DNA of 64,000 nucleotides from DASUNQ01 sp044866775 (GTDB lineage Bacteria; Acidobacteriota; Thermoanaerobaculia; Multivoradales; UBA5704): NCBI GenBank assembly GCA_044866775.1, contig JBIOUG010000167.1, forward strand, positions 35,735-99,734, read 5' to 3'. Shown one piece after another: positions 33,371 through 42,610 of this stretch (the stretch's first letter is position 1; each line of letters starts with the position of its first letter). The position numbers and the translations under genes are program-made. A model generated the notes under the pieces. That model made no database searches. It was given only the letters and a program-made list of their open reading frames with translations, and was not told the origin of the DNA.

Positions 33371-35299
33371 TCAGGCCGAGAGAGCGCTGCCTTCGACCTC
33401 GCTGCCGACCCACGGCACCCCGCCCGTGGCGCACCGGTAGGAGGAGACGAGGCTCGGCAGCAGCTCCCGCACCCGCTCGGGGTCCTCGGATTCGGCGGCG
33501 ACCTCGAGCTCGGCTAGCCGCATCCAGAGATCCGCCGGCGGTGACGGGCCCTCGACGACGTGGATCTTGGCGTCCACGCGCAGCGTCGCCTCTTCCTCCT
33601 CGGTCAGCAACGCCTCGTGGAGCTTCTCGCCCGGACGCAGGCCGGTGAAGACGATCGGGATGTCGACCTCGGGAACCAGCCCCATCATGGTGATGAGGTG
33701 ACGGGCAAGGTCGAGAATGCGGATCGGCTCGCCCATCTCGAGCACGCACAGCTCGCCGAAATTGCTGTAGGCGGCCTTGAGCACCAGCCCGACCGCCTCC
33801 CGAATGGTCATGAAATAACGCTGCACGTCGGGGTCGGTAATGGTCACCGGTCCGCCGGCGGCGATCTGCTGGCGGAAGAGCGGCACGACCGAGCCGTCCG
33901 AACCGAGGACGTTGCCGAAGCGCACGGCGCAGCAGCGCACGGCCGAGCGCGCCGCGAGGTCGCGCACCATCATCTCGCCGATGCGCTTGGTGACGCCCAT
34001 GATGCTCGTCGGCGCGACCGCCTTGTCGGTCGAGATGAAGACGAAGCGCTCCACCGCCTCACTCTGCGCGGCCTGCAGCAGGTTGCGCGTGCCGAGCACG
34101 TTGTTCTTGATCGCCTCGCAGGGCACCGCTTCCATCAGCGGCACGTGCTTGTGCGCGGCGGCGTGCACCACGTCCTGCGGTCGGAACTGGCGCACCAGAG
34201 CGCGCATCCGGTTGCGATCGCGGATGTCGGCGATCTGCAGCACCAGCCGCGCCCGAGGATGCTCCCGCCGCAGCCGCTGCTCCAGCAGATAGAGGTTGTT
34301 CTCGTTGAGGTCCACGGCGACGAGCTCGCCGACCTCGGCCGCCAGGAGCTGGTGGCAGATCTCGCTGCCGATGGACCCGGCGGCGCCGGTCACCAGCACC
34401 CGCCGCCCGGCGATCGCCGCGCGCTCGCTGTCGCCGAATTCCACGGGCTTGCGCGGCAGCAGATCGTCGGGGGAAAGGTCCTGCAGCAGGCTGGCGGCGC
34501 CGCGCTCCTGGAAGTAGACATAGGAGACTGGAAGGATCTTGATCCGCACCTTGAGGTCGGCGCAGAGCGACAGGATCTCGCGCACCGTCGCCGCGGGCAG
34601 GCGCGGAATGGCGATGAGGATCTTGCCGACGCGGTGACGCACGACGATCCGCGGCAGCGCGTTGACGCCGCCCAGGACCGGCTTGCCGCCGACGATCGTG
34701 CCCCACTTCGAGCGGTCGTCGTCGAGGAAGCCGACGACTTGGTAGGAGTGCTCTTCGGAGCGCTGCAGGTCGCGCAGCAGCATCTCGCCGGCGGCCCCCG
34801 CTCCGACGATCAGCGTCCGCAGCCGCTCGCCGCGGCGCGAACGCGACAGTTGGGTCCAGTACAGCCGGGCGAGCCGCGGCGTGAAGCGCAGGGCGCCCAT
34901 CGCCGCCGTGCTGAGCAGCAGCTCCAGCACCACCACGGAGCGGGGCGGGCCGAGGATGCGCAGGAGGTAGATGACGAGGATGAAGAGTCCCGAGCCGAGC
35001 AGGCCGGCGAGACCGATCCGCACGCCGTCCGTCAAGCCGGAGAAGCGGAACGACCAGCGGTGGAGTTGGAAGAACGCGGTCGAGGTCAGCCGGGCGCAGA
35101 GCAGGAGGACGAGATAGGTCGAGAGCAGCGCCGCGTAGGGCGCTTCGATGTGGCCCTCGAAGCGGAGGAGGAACGCCAGCCACAGGCTCAGCGCCGTGAT
35201 CGTCGCGTCGAGAGCGAAGATCGCGGCGCGCAGCAGCCAGCGGGGCGCCAGAGGCGCGGGAGCGCCTGGCACTACGGATGTCGGCTTGAGCACGTCCAA
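33371..35299 (-). CDS. Membrane-bound nucleotide-sugar 4,6-dehydratase (WbpM/FlaA1/PglF type)
   Basis: Converts UDP-GlcNAc to UDP-4-keto-6-deoxy-GlcNAc. 642 residues from a TTG at 35299 with an AGGA ribosome-binding site. Four membrane helices occupy about 25-145. A first Rossmann-like domain follows (LRTLIVGAGAAGEMLLRDLQ), then the catalytic SDR domain with VLVTGAAGSIGSEICHQLL near 295 and FISTDKAVAPTSIMGVTKRI, where the usual YxxxK is MxxxK as in WbpM and PglF. RFGNVLGSDGSVVPLF and the C-terminal GLRPGEKLHEALL also match. It most likely supplies the WbpV/WbpL-like pair at 48.9-50.9 kb. Confidence 0.93.
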   Translation of the reverse strand: MDVLKPTSVVPGAPAPLAPRWLLRAAIFALDATITALSLWLAFLLRFEGHIEAPYAALLSTYLVLLLCARLTSTAFFQLHRWSFRFSGLTDGVRIGLAGLLGSGLFILVIYLLRILGPPRSVVVLELLLSTAAMGALRFTPRLARLYWTQLSRSRRGERLRTLIVGAGAAGEMLLRDLQRSEEHSYQVVGFLDDDRSKWGTIVGGKPVLGGVNALPRIVVRHRVGKILIAIPRLPAATVREILSLCADLKVRIKILPVSYVYFQERGAASLLQDLSPDDLLPRKPVEFGDSERAAIAGRRVLVTGAAGSIGSEICHQLLAAEVGELVAVDLNENNLYLLEQRLRREHPRARLVLQIADIRDRNRMRALVRQFRPQDVVHAAAHKHVPLMEAVPCEAIKNNVLGTRNLLQAAQSEAVERFVFISTDKAVAPTSIMGVTKRIGEMMVRDLAARSAVRCCAVRFGNVLGSDGSVVPLFRQQIAAGGPVTITDPDVQRYFMTIREAVGLVLKAAYSNFGELCVLEMGEPIRILDLARHLITMMGLVPEVDIPIVFTGLRPGEKLHEALLTEEEEATLRVDAKIHVVEGPSPPADLWMRLAELEVAAESEDPERVRELLPSLVSSYRCATGGVPWVGSEVEGSALSA

Positions 35300-35319
35300 G
35301 TCCTACGGCTAACTGATCT

Positions 35320-35325
35320 AGTATA
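35320..35325 (-). promoter_or_regulatory. -10 box (TATACT) of the 4,6-dehydratase gene
   Basis: It lies 20 bp before the TTG start. No convincing -35 is seen at the expected spacing. Confidence 0.4.
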
Positions 35326-35408
35326 GCGCAATGCACGCAACGGACTCGGGCGTACCGGGTCCGACTGAGGTCCCCACACCCGCTTCGGGTACTCCGAGGC
35401 GATGCCTG

Positions 35409-35414
35409 TAGAAT
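35409..35414 (+). promoter_or_regulatory. -10 box (TAGAAT) of the sulfatase-like lipoprotein gene
   Basis: It ends 7 bp before the ATG at 35422 and would make that ATG the first or second codon position of a leaderless message. This is why 35422 is preferred over the ATG at 35413. Confidence 0.4.
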
Positions 35415-35421
35415 GCGCGGA

Positions 35422-38181
35422 ATGCCGCAGTGGAGTTCTGTAGGGCGCTTGCCGGGTGCGCATCCGGGAGGCAAGCCGGCGAGCCGTGCTGCGATCGGGA
35501 CGAGAGGACACCTGTACCTCGGGATCCTGCTCCTCGCGGTCGCGGCCTGCCGGCCGGCACCCGATGCGCTCGAGGACCGAGCCGCCAAACGGACGGTCGA
35601 CCTCGCCGCGCTCGAGGCCTTCCGATATCCTGCCTTCAATCGCAGCGAGTGGGTCCGACCGCAGTCCCTGCACCGCGTCCAATTCTCCGGTCCCGCGGCG
35701 CTCGCGGGGTGGCGGCTGGGAGACTGGGAGGGGGGCTGGCAGTCCCTCGCTGAGGCGCCGCACTCCTTCTCAGACAATAGGGCGGTCGTGCTCGCGGAGC
35801 CCGAATCCCGCTATTGGCTGATGCGGGAGCTCGCTCCTTCCGAGCAGTCGGCGCGGAAGATCCTCTTCGAAACCGACGGCAACCGAGCCGGTGATCTCTT
35901 CACGGCCTGCTGGCGCTGGCGAGGGCAGGACTGGACATGCGAGCCGATCCTCATCGGCGAGGACGGGTCCTTCACGCCCGAGGTGGAGATCAAGCCGATC
36001 GAGGATACCGTCCTCGAGAGCATCAAGTTCCAGCTCACGACGACCCGCGGCAGGCGGATCCGACTGCGGGCTGTCGAGCTGTTCACGGCGGTTCCCACGA
36101 GCGGCACGCTCGCGCTGGGACCGTGGCGAGTGACCCTTGGCGGAGAAACCCGGGACGCGTTCGCCGCACGCGCGCGCGAGGGCCGGCTCGGTCCGTTGGC
36201 GCCTCGCTCGTCCACCCTATGGCTCGGCCTCGGTGTCTCCGCGGAGACCCTCGGTGGTATGACGTTCGAGGTCGTGGCGCGGGGCCGGCGCGGCGAGCGC
36301 GTACTCACGAGCTACAGGATCGATGACCTCCGGCAGAGTGTCGCCGTCGATCGCTGGCACGATCTGGGGGTGCGCTTGGATGACGCAGCCGGGGAGAGGC
36401 AGGAGGAGCTGTTCCTCACGGTTCGAGCAGACCGACCGGGGGAGGAAAAGCGCGGCTTCGTGTTCTGGAGCGTGGCAGAGTACGAGCCCAGCCGCCAGGA
36501 TCAGCGCCCCGACATCCTCCTCGTCTCGCTCGATACCGTGCGCGCCGACCGCATGTCCCTCTACGGATACGATCGCGAGACGACTCCGCGGCTCGACGCC
36601 TGGGCAACGCGCCGCGCGGTGATCTTCGAGCACGCGATCGCCCCGGCGCCGTGGACCCTCCCATCGCACGCCTCGGTGTTCACCGGTCTCAATCCCTACC
36701 GGCACGGCGCCAACATCCAGGGACCTCTCCTGCCCCACCTGCCGGTGCTGGCGGAGCTGCTTCGCCAGTCGGGGTACGAGACCCGGGCTACGGCGGTGGG
36801 CCCTGTGCTCGCGCCGGAGTACGGCCTGGATCGCGGCTTCGGCCGCTTCCAGGTCCGTGGAACGCTCAACCTGGAAGTGGCGGCTCACGAGCTCGACCAA
36901 GGAGTCGCTCAAGTCGCTGAGTGGTTGCGACAGGGCCGCGAGCGTCATGACTTCGTCTTCCTGCACACCTATCAGGCGCACGATCCGCACACTCCCGAGC
37001 AACCCGCGTTCGCGCGGCTGGGTGGAGTCATTGAGGACGAGCGGTCTTATGTCACTCTCGGGACCCCGACCAGAGATCAGCTTGGGCGCCTCGTCGTTGA
37101 TTGGCAGCTCGTGACGCCTCCGGGACCCGTCGCGAGGAGCCTCGTCCCCGGCGCCGACAAGCGCCTGCTCGGCGCTCTCTACGACAGCGGACTCGCTCGC
37201 GTCGATGAGAAGGTCGCGCGCCTGCTCGAGCAGCTCGAGGCCGAGGGACTGGCGGACAACTTGGTGGTCATCATCTTCTCCGATCACGGGGAGTCGCTTC
37301 TCGAGCACGGATTGGCCGGGCACCACGATCTCTACGAGGAGGACCTGCACGTCCCGCTCCTGGTCGCCGCTCCGCGGGTCGCCCGGCCGGGACAGCGCAT
37401 CGAGACGCCCGTCTCCTTGGTCGATCTCCTCCCTACCGTGCTCGACCTAGCCGGCATCGAGGTGCCTCGCGGGCTCGACGGGATCTCGCTGGCCGGCTCC
37501 CTCCGCGGCCGCGAGCCTGCCAACCGGCCGCTGTGGTCCTACGCGGCCAGCTCGGGTCGTGGGTTCGCCGTGCGCCGTAGCACTTTCGAGAAGCACCTCT
37601 TCGCCTCTTCGCTCTGGGCAAACGGTTACCAGCGCGGCCAACGCTTCCTGCTCGCCGATGACCCGGCAGAAGAGCGGCCACGGTTGCTGGCGCCGGAACA
37701 AAGGGCGGCGCTCGAGCGTGAGGTGGCGAGGCGGATCGCCGCGATTCCCTCGGGGCTCGTCGTGGAGCTGGCGAACCGGAGCCCCCAGGCGTTCGAGCTC
37801 GTGCTGCACGGTAACGAAGTGCACGCGGGCGGAGTCGAGTCCCTCACTGCTCCCGCGGGATGCTGCACCTTCGGGCCCGATACGCTCCGGGCGCGGGTCC
37901 TGCCCAACACGCGCTATGAATTGAGGCTCGTTGACCGCCCCGCGCTCGATCTCGCGTTCGAGCTGGGGTCCCTGCACGGGTTGCCGGTGTTCGCGCGAGC
38001 GGCTGATAGGGAGGCGAGCTTCATCTTCGACGGCCAGCGCTGGGCGCACGCGGCGAGTGACGGCCGACCGTCTCTTGCCCGGGTCCGCTTCGTGCGCCTG
38101 GGCTACGCCGGTCCGGATCGCTCGCGGAGTGACGCTGAGGAGGCGCGCGAACGACTCCGCGCTCTCGGATATCTCGACTAG
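35422..38181 (+). CDS. Sulfatase-fold lipoprotein (alkaline phosphatase superfamily)
   Basis: 919 residues from the ATG at 35422. A long basic N-terminus precedes a lipoprotein signal, GHLYLGILLLAVAAC. Residues about 50-355 are beta-rich with no known motif. The catalytic domain begins with DILLVSLDTVRADRMSLYGY near 363 (first metal Asp). The nucleophile region is APWTLPSHASVFTGLNPYRH, Thr about 412. Metal ligands DH are at about 621-622 in IFSDHGESLLEHG. The formylglycine motif CxPxR is absent, so transfer or hydrolysis through Thr, as in phosphoglycerol or phosphoethanolamine transferases, is more likely than sulfate-ester cleavage. It ends LRALGYLD, a tail common in such acidobacterial proteins. 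Confidence 0.85.
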   Translation: MPQWSSVGRLPGAHPGGKPASRAAIGTRGHLYLGILLLAVAACRPAPDALEDRAAKRTVDLAALEAFRYPAFNRSEWVRPQSLHRVQFSGPAALAGWRLGDWEGGWQSLAEAPHSFSDNRAVVLAEPESRYWLMRELAPSEQSARKILFETDGNRAGDLFTACWRWRGQDWTCEPILIGEDGSFTPEVEIKPIEDTVLESIKFQLTTTRGRRIRLRAVELFTAVPTSGTLALGPWRVTLGGETRDAFAARAREGRLGPLAPRSSTLWLGLGVSAETLGGMTFEVVARGRRGERVLTSYRIDDLRQSVAVDRWHDLGVRLDDAAGERQEELFLTVRADRPGEEKRGFVFWSVAEYEPSRQDQRPDILLVSLDTVRADRMSLYGYDRETTPRLDAWATRRAVIFEHAIAPAPWTLPSHASVFTGLNPYRHGANIQGPLLPHLPVLAELLRQSGYETRATAVGPVLAPEYGLDRGFGRFQVRGTLNLEVAAHELDQGVAQVAEWLRQGRERHDFVFLHTYQAHDPHTPEQPAFARLGGVIEDERSYVTLGTPTRDQLGRLVVDWQLVTPPGPVARSLVPGADKRLLGALYDSGLARVDEKVARLLEQLEAEGLADNLVVIIFSDHGESLLEHGLAGHHDLYEEDLHVPLLVAAPRVARPGQRIETPVSLVDLLPTVLDLAGIEVPRGLDGISLAGSLRGREPANRPLWSYAASSGRGFAVRRSTFEKHLFASSLWANGYQRGQRFLLADDPAEERPRLLAPEQRAALEREVARRIAAIPSGLVVELANRSPQAFELVLHGNEVHAGGVESLTAPAGCCTFGPDTLRARVLPNTRYELRLVDRPALDLAFELGSLHGLPVFARAADREASFIFDGQRWAHAASDGRPSLARVRFVRLGYAGPDRSRSDAEEARERLRALGYLD

Positions 38182-38238
38182 CTCTCTAGCTGCTCCGATG
38201 GAAGCCGGCTGCTGAAGCGAGCTAGGGAACACGGAAAC

Positions 38239-39786
38239 ATGACGACGTCGTTACTCCAACCGGGCGCACGCCGGGTTTCTCTCGGGCTGCTTCCTGCGCT
38301 CGTGTTCCTGGTGTACCTCGCGGCGACCGTGCTGCTCTTCTTGGCCGGGCCATGGCAATGGCCGATCACAAAACCGCTGCAGGTTACCGGCTACCTCGTA
38401 CTGGCGCTGTTCGCCGTCGCGCTAGGGAGTTTTGCCGGGGCACGCGTCAGACCGGCGGCAGGGCGATTCACCGCCGCATGGCTCGTTCCTCTCGCCGCCG
38501 CCATCATCGGAGTCAACCTCCTCCTGCTGCCGCTGACTCACCGCGCGGCGACCGGGCGGTGGCTGCCGGACCTCTGGACGGCTCTCGTCTCTCCGGGCGA
38601 GGTCTACCTCCACTCTTGGCGCCTGCGCGAGAGTGGCGGCAACTGGGTCTGGTACCTGCGCATCCTGCTCGGCCCGGCGATCGGGCTGCTGCTGCCCCTC
38701 ATGGCCGTCGAGCGGCGCCGTCTGCCCCGCCTCCTGGCCATCGCCGGCGGCCTCGCGATCTTGGGCGAGGTCGCGTTCTCGATCGCGACCGGGACGAACC
38801 GCCTCTTCGGCAACGTCTCGCTCCTGCTGCCGTGGCTCCTGCTCGGGGGACACTTCTCGGGGCGGTCGCCTTTCCGCAACCGCGCGGAGCTGGCCCAAGT
38901 CATCCTCCTGCTCGTCGTCCTCTGGGTCGGCTTCGCCGCCTTCTTCCAGCGCACCATGGCGTCACGTACCGGCGCTCCCGCGCAGACGCTGGCGTGGGAC
39001 CTCAGAAAACACGTCGTGGCACCGACCGGTGCGCTGCCGACCGTCGCGCGATCGGCCACCGTTCCGCCAACCGTCGAACGATCGCCCACCGTTCCGCCAA
39101 CCGCCGAACGATCGCCCACCGTTCCGCCGACCGTCGCACCATCGACCACTGCGCCACCGGCGACCGCACCATCCGCCAAGGCAGCGGTCGCCGGCATCGA
39201 GCCGAGCGCGATCCAGCCGGCGCCGAAGCCGAGCCCGCCTCCGGCGCGCATCCTCGCGCTCGCCGATCATCTGCTGCTCCGCTTGACGCCCGGCTTCTTC
39301 CGCACCGGGCTCCTCGGCGTGACTCATTACCTCACGCAGGGCTACTTCGCGCTCGCGCTCGCGCTCGATGAGCCCTTCGTGCCGATGTGGGGAGCGGGCC
39401 ACTCGATGTTCCTGTCGCGCCAGGTCGAAAGGGTGCCTGGTTTCGCCGGGTTCGCGCGACGCTCCTATCCGGCCAGAATCGAGAAGGACGGGTGGGACGC
39501 GTATGGCCGGTGGTCCTCGGTGTTCCCGTGGTGGGCGTCCGACGTCGGCTTTGCCGGTGCGCTCGCGATCGTCGCGCTCGTCGCCGCCGGGTTCGTCGCG
39601 AGCTGGCGCGATCTGCTCGCCGGGACCAGCAATCCGTTCGCCGCCGCGGCCTTCGCTCAGTTCGCGCTCTTTCTAGCCTACGTGCCGGCGAACAACCAGT
39701 GCCTGCAGAGCGGTGAGAGCCTGACCGCTTTCTGGAGCATGGTGATCGCATGGCTCGCTTTTCGCGGCCGCGGCGCAGCCGGATGA
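38239..39786 (+). CDS. Wzy-like oligosaccharide repeat-unit polymerase with internal tandem repeat
   Basis: 515 residues with about eleven membrane helices (first: LGLLPALVFLVYLAATVLLF). Between helices 7 and 8 is a loop of about 90 residues built from 10-residue repeats of the type TVPPTVERSP. After it come FFRTGLLGVTHYLTQGYFAL and DEPFVPMWGAGHSMFLSRQV, a segment I associate with Wzy-like polymerases. Wzy proteins join repeat units in the periplasm. Sequence conservation in this family is poor, so the call rests on topology, that segment and the neighbouring wzx gene. The stop overlaps the next gene's ATG (ATGA). Confidence 0.7.
   Translation: MTTSLLQPGARRVSLGLLPALVFLVYLAATVLLFLAGPWQWPITKPLQVTGYLVLALFAVALGSFAGARVRPAAGRFTAAWLVPLAAAIIGVNLLLLPLTHRAATGRWLPDLWTALVSPGEVYLHSWRLRESGGNWVWYLRILLGPAIGLLLPLMAVERRRLPRLLAIAGGLAILGEVAFSIATGTNRLFGNVSLLLPWLLLGGHFSGRSPFRNRAELAQVILLLVVLWVGFAAFFQRTMASRTGAPAQTLAWDLRKHVVAPTGALPTVARSATVPPTVERSPTVPPTAERSPTVPPTVAPSTTAPPATAPSAKAAVAGIEPSAIQPAPKPSPPPARILALADHLLLRLTPGFFRTGLLGVTHYLTQGYFALALALDEPFVPMWGAGHSMFLSRQVERVPGFAGFARRSYPARIEKDGWDAYGRWSSVFPWWASDVGFAGALAIVALVAAGFVASWRDLLAGTSNPFAAAAFAQFALFLAYVPANNQCLQSGESLTAFWSMVIAWLAFRGRGAAG
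39031..39180 (+). repeat. In-frame 30-bp tandem repeat inside the Wzy-like gene
   Basis: Five consecutive 30-bp units. Units at 39061-39090 and 39091-39120 differ at only a few bases (core GTTCCGCCAACC...GAACGATCGCCCACC). The units at 39031, 39121 and 39151 are more diverged. Each unit encodes ten residues rich in Pro, Thr and Val. Copy number could change by slippage without breaking the frame. Confidence 0.85.
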
Positions 39787-41066
39787 AGGCGACCGAGGAT
39801 CGCGAGCTCGCCCCCGCCGCCTCGCTTGCGCTCGCTTATTTCGCGGCGTGGGGGCCCGACGAGCCTCGGCTGCGCTCCCGGGCCTTCTCTCCCGCCGGTC
39901 ACCTCTGGCAGCGGGGTCTGCTGGGTGGCCTCGTTGCCGCTGGTCTGGAGCCGAGCCTGACCGTCGGGTTTCCTCCGTTCCCTGCTTTTCCTGAAGGGCC
40001 GCTCGTCGTGCGCTCTCGCAGCGAGTCGCGCTCCATCCCCGGCCTGCCTCCCGTGCGGCTGCTCGGATATCCGAACCTCCCGCTGATCAAGATTCTCGTC
40101 ATCGGCCTGCGGGCGGCGTTCGCTCTCAGCCGCTGGGCCCGAGCCACGCAGGGGAAGACGCGAGTGGCCCTCCTCTACAACCTCTCGGTGCCGCCGGCCT
40201 GGCTCCTCGCCGTGGTGGCCCGCAGGTATGGTGTGCACCTCGTGGCCAGCCTCAATGACATCTGGGTCCCGGGAGCGCTGGTGCCCGGCAATGCCTTCCG
40301 CCGTCTCGACTATGCCCTGCAGCGGCGTACGATCCCGGTTCTTTCCGGCGCTCTCGTCGTGTCGGAGGCGATCGCGAACGACTTCCTGGGCACGGTGCCC
40401 TACCTCCGGGTCGAGGGGGGAGTTTTTCCGGAGCAGGTGCGAGCCGGGATTCGCTGGCGACGCGAGTCATCTCGATTCACGGTCGGTTTTGCCGGCAGTC
40501 TCGAGGCTTATAACGGCGTGCGCGAAATCCTCGCCGCGGCGGAAGCGCTTGCGGGCGAGGAGATTTGCTTCCGGATCGCCGGCGCGGGCTCGCTGGCGCC
40601 GGAGGTCGTCCGCCGCGCCGCGGACTGCCCGGCGGTCGAGTACGTCGGTGCTCTCGACCTCACGCGGATGCCGGAGTTCTACGGCGGCTGCGATCTGTTG
40701 GTGAACTGGCGCACGACCCGCGCCGTCGATCTGCGCTACTTCTTTCCGTCCAAGCTGCTGGAGCTCCTGGGGTCGGGGGTGCCGGTGCTCAGCACCAGCA
40801 TGGACGGTGTCCTCGCCGGCTTCGGCGGTCACCTGCTGCTGTCGGATGACGAGAGCGCGGCGGCGCTCGCGGAGGCCGTGCGCCGGGCAGCGCGCACCGA
40901 TCGTCTCGAGCTGCGCGCCCTCGGGGAGCGGGCCGCGAGCTTCATGGCGGAGAACTTTGCCTGGACCACACAGGGCCGCCGCATCCGCGACTTCCTCGAG
41001 CGCGCCGTGCGGAGCGGCTCGCAAACGACGCCGGATGGCGGCGTACGGGGCGCCGATCGACCGTGA
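39783..41066 (+). CDS. Glycosyltransferase family 4
   Basis: 427 residues from the ATG at 39783. The N-domain contains LALAYFAAWGPDEPRLRSRA and TRVALLYNLSVPPAWLLAVV; VASLNDIWVPGALV follows. The donor domain has FTVGFAGSLEAYNGVREILA, VEYVGALDLTRMPEFYGGCD and FFPSKLLELLGSGVPVLSTS, typical of GT4. It lies between the Wzy-like and Wzx genes with 4-bp overlaps on both sides. Confidence 0.86.
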   Translation: MKATEDRELAPAASLALAYFAAWGPDEPRLRSRAFSPAGHLWQRGLLGGLVAAGLEPSLTVGFPPFPAFPEGPLVVRSRSESRSIPGLPPVRLLGYPNLPLIKILVIGLRAAFALSRWARATQGKTRVALLYNLSVPPAWLLAVVARRYGVHLVASLNDIWVPGALVPGNAFRRLDYALQRRTIPVLSGALVVSEAIANDFLGTVPYLRVEGGVFPEQVRAGIRWRRESSRFTVGFAGSLEAYNGVREILAAAEALAGEEICFRIAGAGSLAPEVVRRAADCPAVEYVGALDLTRMPEFYGGCDLLVNWRTTRAVDLRYFFPSKLLELLGSGVPVLSTSMDGVLAGFGGHLLLSDDESAAALAEAVRRAARTDRLELRALGERAASFMAENFAWTTQGRRIRDFLERAVRSGSQTTPDGGVRGADRP

Positions 41067-42607
41067 CCGAGACCGCAGCCCAGGCTTCCGCACTGCAGCA
41101 GACTGCGAGGTTAGGCCCGAGCCGTCGCAACGCCGCACGCTCGACGCTCGTCGGTAGCAGCCTGGCCATCCTCATCAGCCTGGCGCAGGCGTTCCTCTTG
41201 ATCCCGATTTGTCTCGACCAGTTCGGATCCCGGCTCTACGGTGCGTGGCTCGGCAGCACCGAGCTCCTCATCTGGATCCAACTGCTGGACCTTGGCGTGC
41301 CCAACTTGATGATGCAGCGGATCGGGGCGGCACTTGGGCGCGGTGACGCCGAAGAGGGCGGGCGGTGGTTCGTCTCCGGCTTCATGATAATGCTGGGGCT
41401 GGCCCTGCTGCTGGCGCTGCTGGGCCTCGGCGGGTCCGCCTTCGTCGCCGAATGGGCGGACGTACTGCCGGCCCATGGCGCGGTGTTCGAGGACTGTTTC
41501 CGCATCGGCGTTTTGGCGAGCGCCCTGCTCCTGCTCAACAACGCCTTCGTCGGATTGTCCCGCGGGGTGCAGCGGACCGCGCTCGTGAACGGCACCTTGG
41601 TGGTTGGCGCGGTCATCGGCTTCGCGGTTTCCCTGATCCTGCTCCTCGCCCGCGCAGGGCTGTGGGCACTCGCCTGGGGCCTGCTGGCGCGGGCGGTGGT
41701 CTCCCTTGCGGGTGGGCTGCTCTTTCTGCTGGGGCTGAACCGGACCACGTTCCGCCTTTCACGCCGTCTGTCGCGCTCCGTGCTGCGCGAGATCATCAGG
41801 CTCGTGCCCTCAATGACCGGAGCCAGCGTCGGCTACCTGGCCGTGGCCTACAGCGAGCTTGCCCTGGTGACGACCATCCTGGGCCCCTCGGCGGCTGCGG
41901 TGTACGGCCTGACCCGCAGAGCTGCCGACGCGGTGCGCAGCTTGCTCGACACCATCGCGTACGCGGTCTATGGAGGCTTTGCCCATCTCCTCGGCTCGGA
42001 GGAGCGCGAGCGGGCGCCGGCAGTGCTCAAGGAGATCTTGCTTGCCCGCTGGGCCTGCGCTTGCCTGGCTGCGGCCTGCTACGCGGCCGTGAACCGCGGC
42101 TTCGTCACCCTGTTGTTCGGGCCGGAGCACTGGGGCGGGGTCTGGCTCACCGTCGCCTTCGCCGTCCAGCTCGTGATCTCTGGACAAAGCTTCCTGGTCA
42201 ATTATTTGTACCGTGCAGCCGACGCCGTCCGCGAGGGCTCGATCCTCCTGACAGTGGAGGCCGGCCTGCACATCGTCACCACGATCCTCGCCCTGAAGCT
42301 CTTCGGGATGCTGGGCGCCCCCGTCGCCGGCACGCTGATCGCGGCGGGGCTGCTCCTGTTCACCACCACGCGGCTCAGGGCTATCCTGCCGGGGCAGGAG
42401 AGCAGACCATCGCCGGCCGATCGCCGGCTGGCCTGGGGCGCGGCGGCTGTGGTCGTGGTGGGAGCCCTGATAGGAGCTGGCGGGAAGGCGCCCTCGTGGT
42501 CGTTCCTCGCGACGGTCTGCGCGCTGCTGCTCGTCGTCGGCGGAGGGACTCTCTTGGCGCTTCACCCGATATTGCGCCGGATGCTGGTCAGAGCAATCGG
42601 AGGCTGA
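41063..42607 (+). CDS. wzx: Wzx-like lipid-linked oligosaccharide flippase
   Basis: 514 residues with 12-14 membrane helices and no soluble domain. The first segment SLAILISLAQAFLLIPICLD and the YGAWLGSTELLIWIQLLDLG motif fit the MOP/PST exporter superfamily. It would flip the undecaprenyl-linked repeat unit to the periplasm. The GTG start overlaps the previous stop. It sits between a GT4 gene and a methyltransferase gene in the same operon as the Wzy-like gene. Confidence 0.87.
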   Translation: MTETAAQASALQQTARLGPSRRNAARSTLVGSSLAILISLAQAFLLIPICLDQFGSRLYGAWLGSTELLIWIQLLDLGVPNLMMQRIGAALGRGDAEEGGRWFVSGFMIMLGLALLLALLGLGGSAFVAEWADVLPAHGAVFEDCFRIGVLASALLLLNNAFVGLSRGVQRTALVNGTLVVGAVIGFAVSLILLLARAGLWALAWGLLARAVVSLAGGLLFLLGLNRTTFRLSRRLSRSVLREIIRLVPSMTGASVGYLAVAYSELALVTTILGPSAAAVYGLTRRAADAVRSLLDTIAYAVYGGFAHLLGSEERERAPAVLKEILLARWACACLAAACYAAVNRGFVTLLFGPEHWGGVWLTVAFAVQLVISGQSFLVNYLYRAADAVREGSILLTVEAGLHIVTTILALKLFGMLGAPVAGTLIAAGLLLFTTTRLRAILPGQESRPSPADRRLAWGAAAVVVVGALIGAGGKAPSWSFLATVCALLLVVGGGTLLALHPILRRMLVRAIGG

Positions 42608-42610
42608 GAC

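Noticed and set aside
33560..35326. 588-codon plus-strand open frame
   Set aside because: Shadow of the WbpM-type dehydratase; His/Arg/Gln-rich with no motif.
39031..39180. CRISPR-like array
   Set aside because: The units are contiguous with no spacers, and they translate in frame within a membrane protein, so this is a coding tandem repeat.
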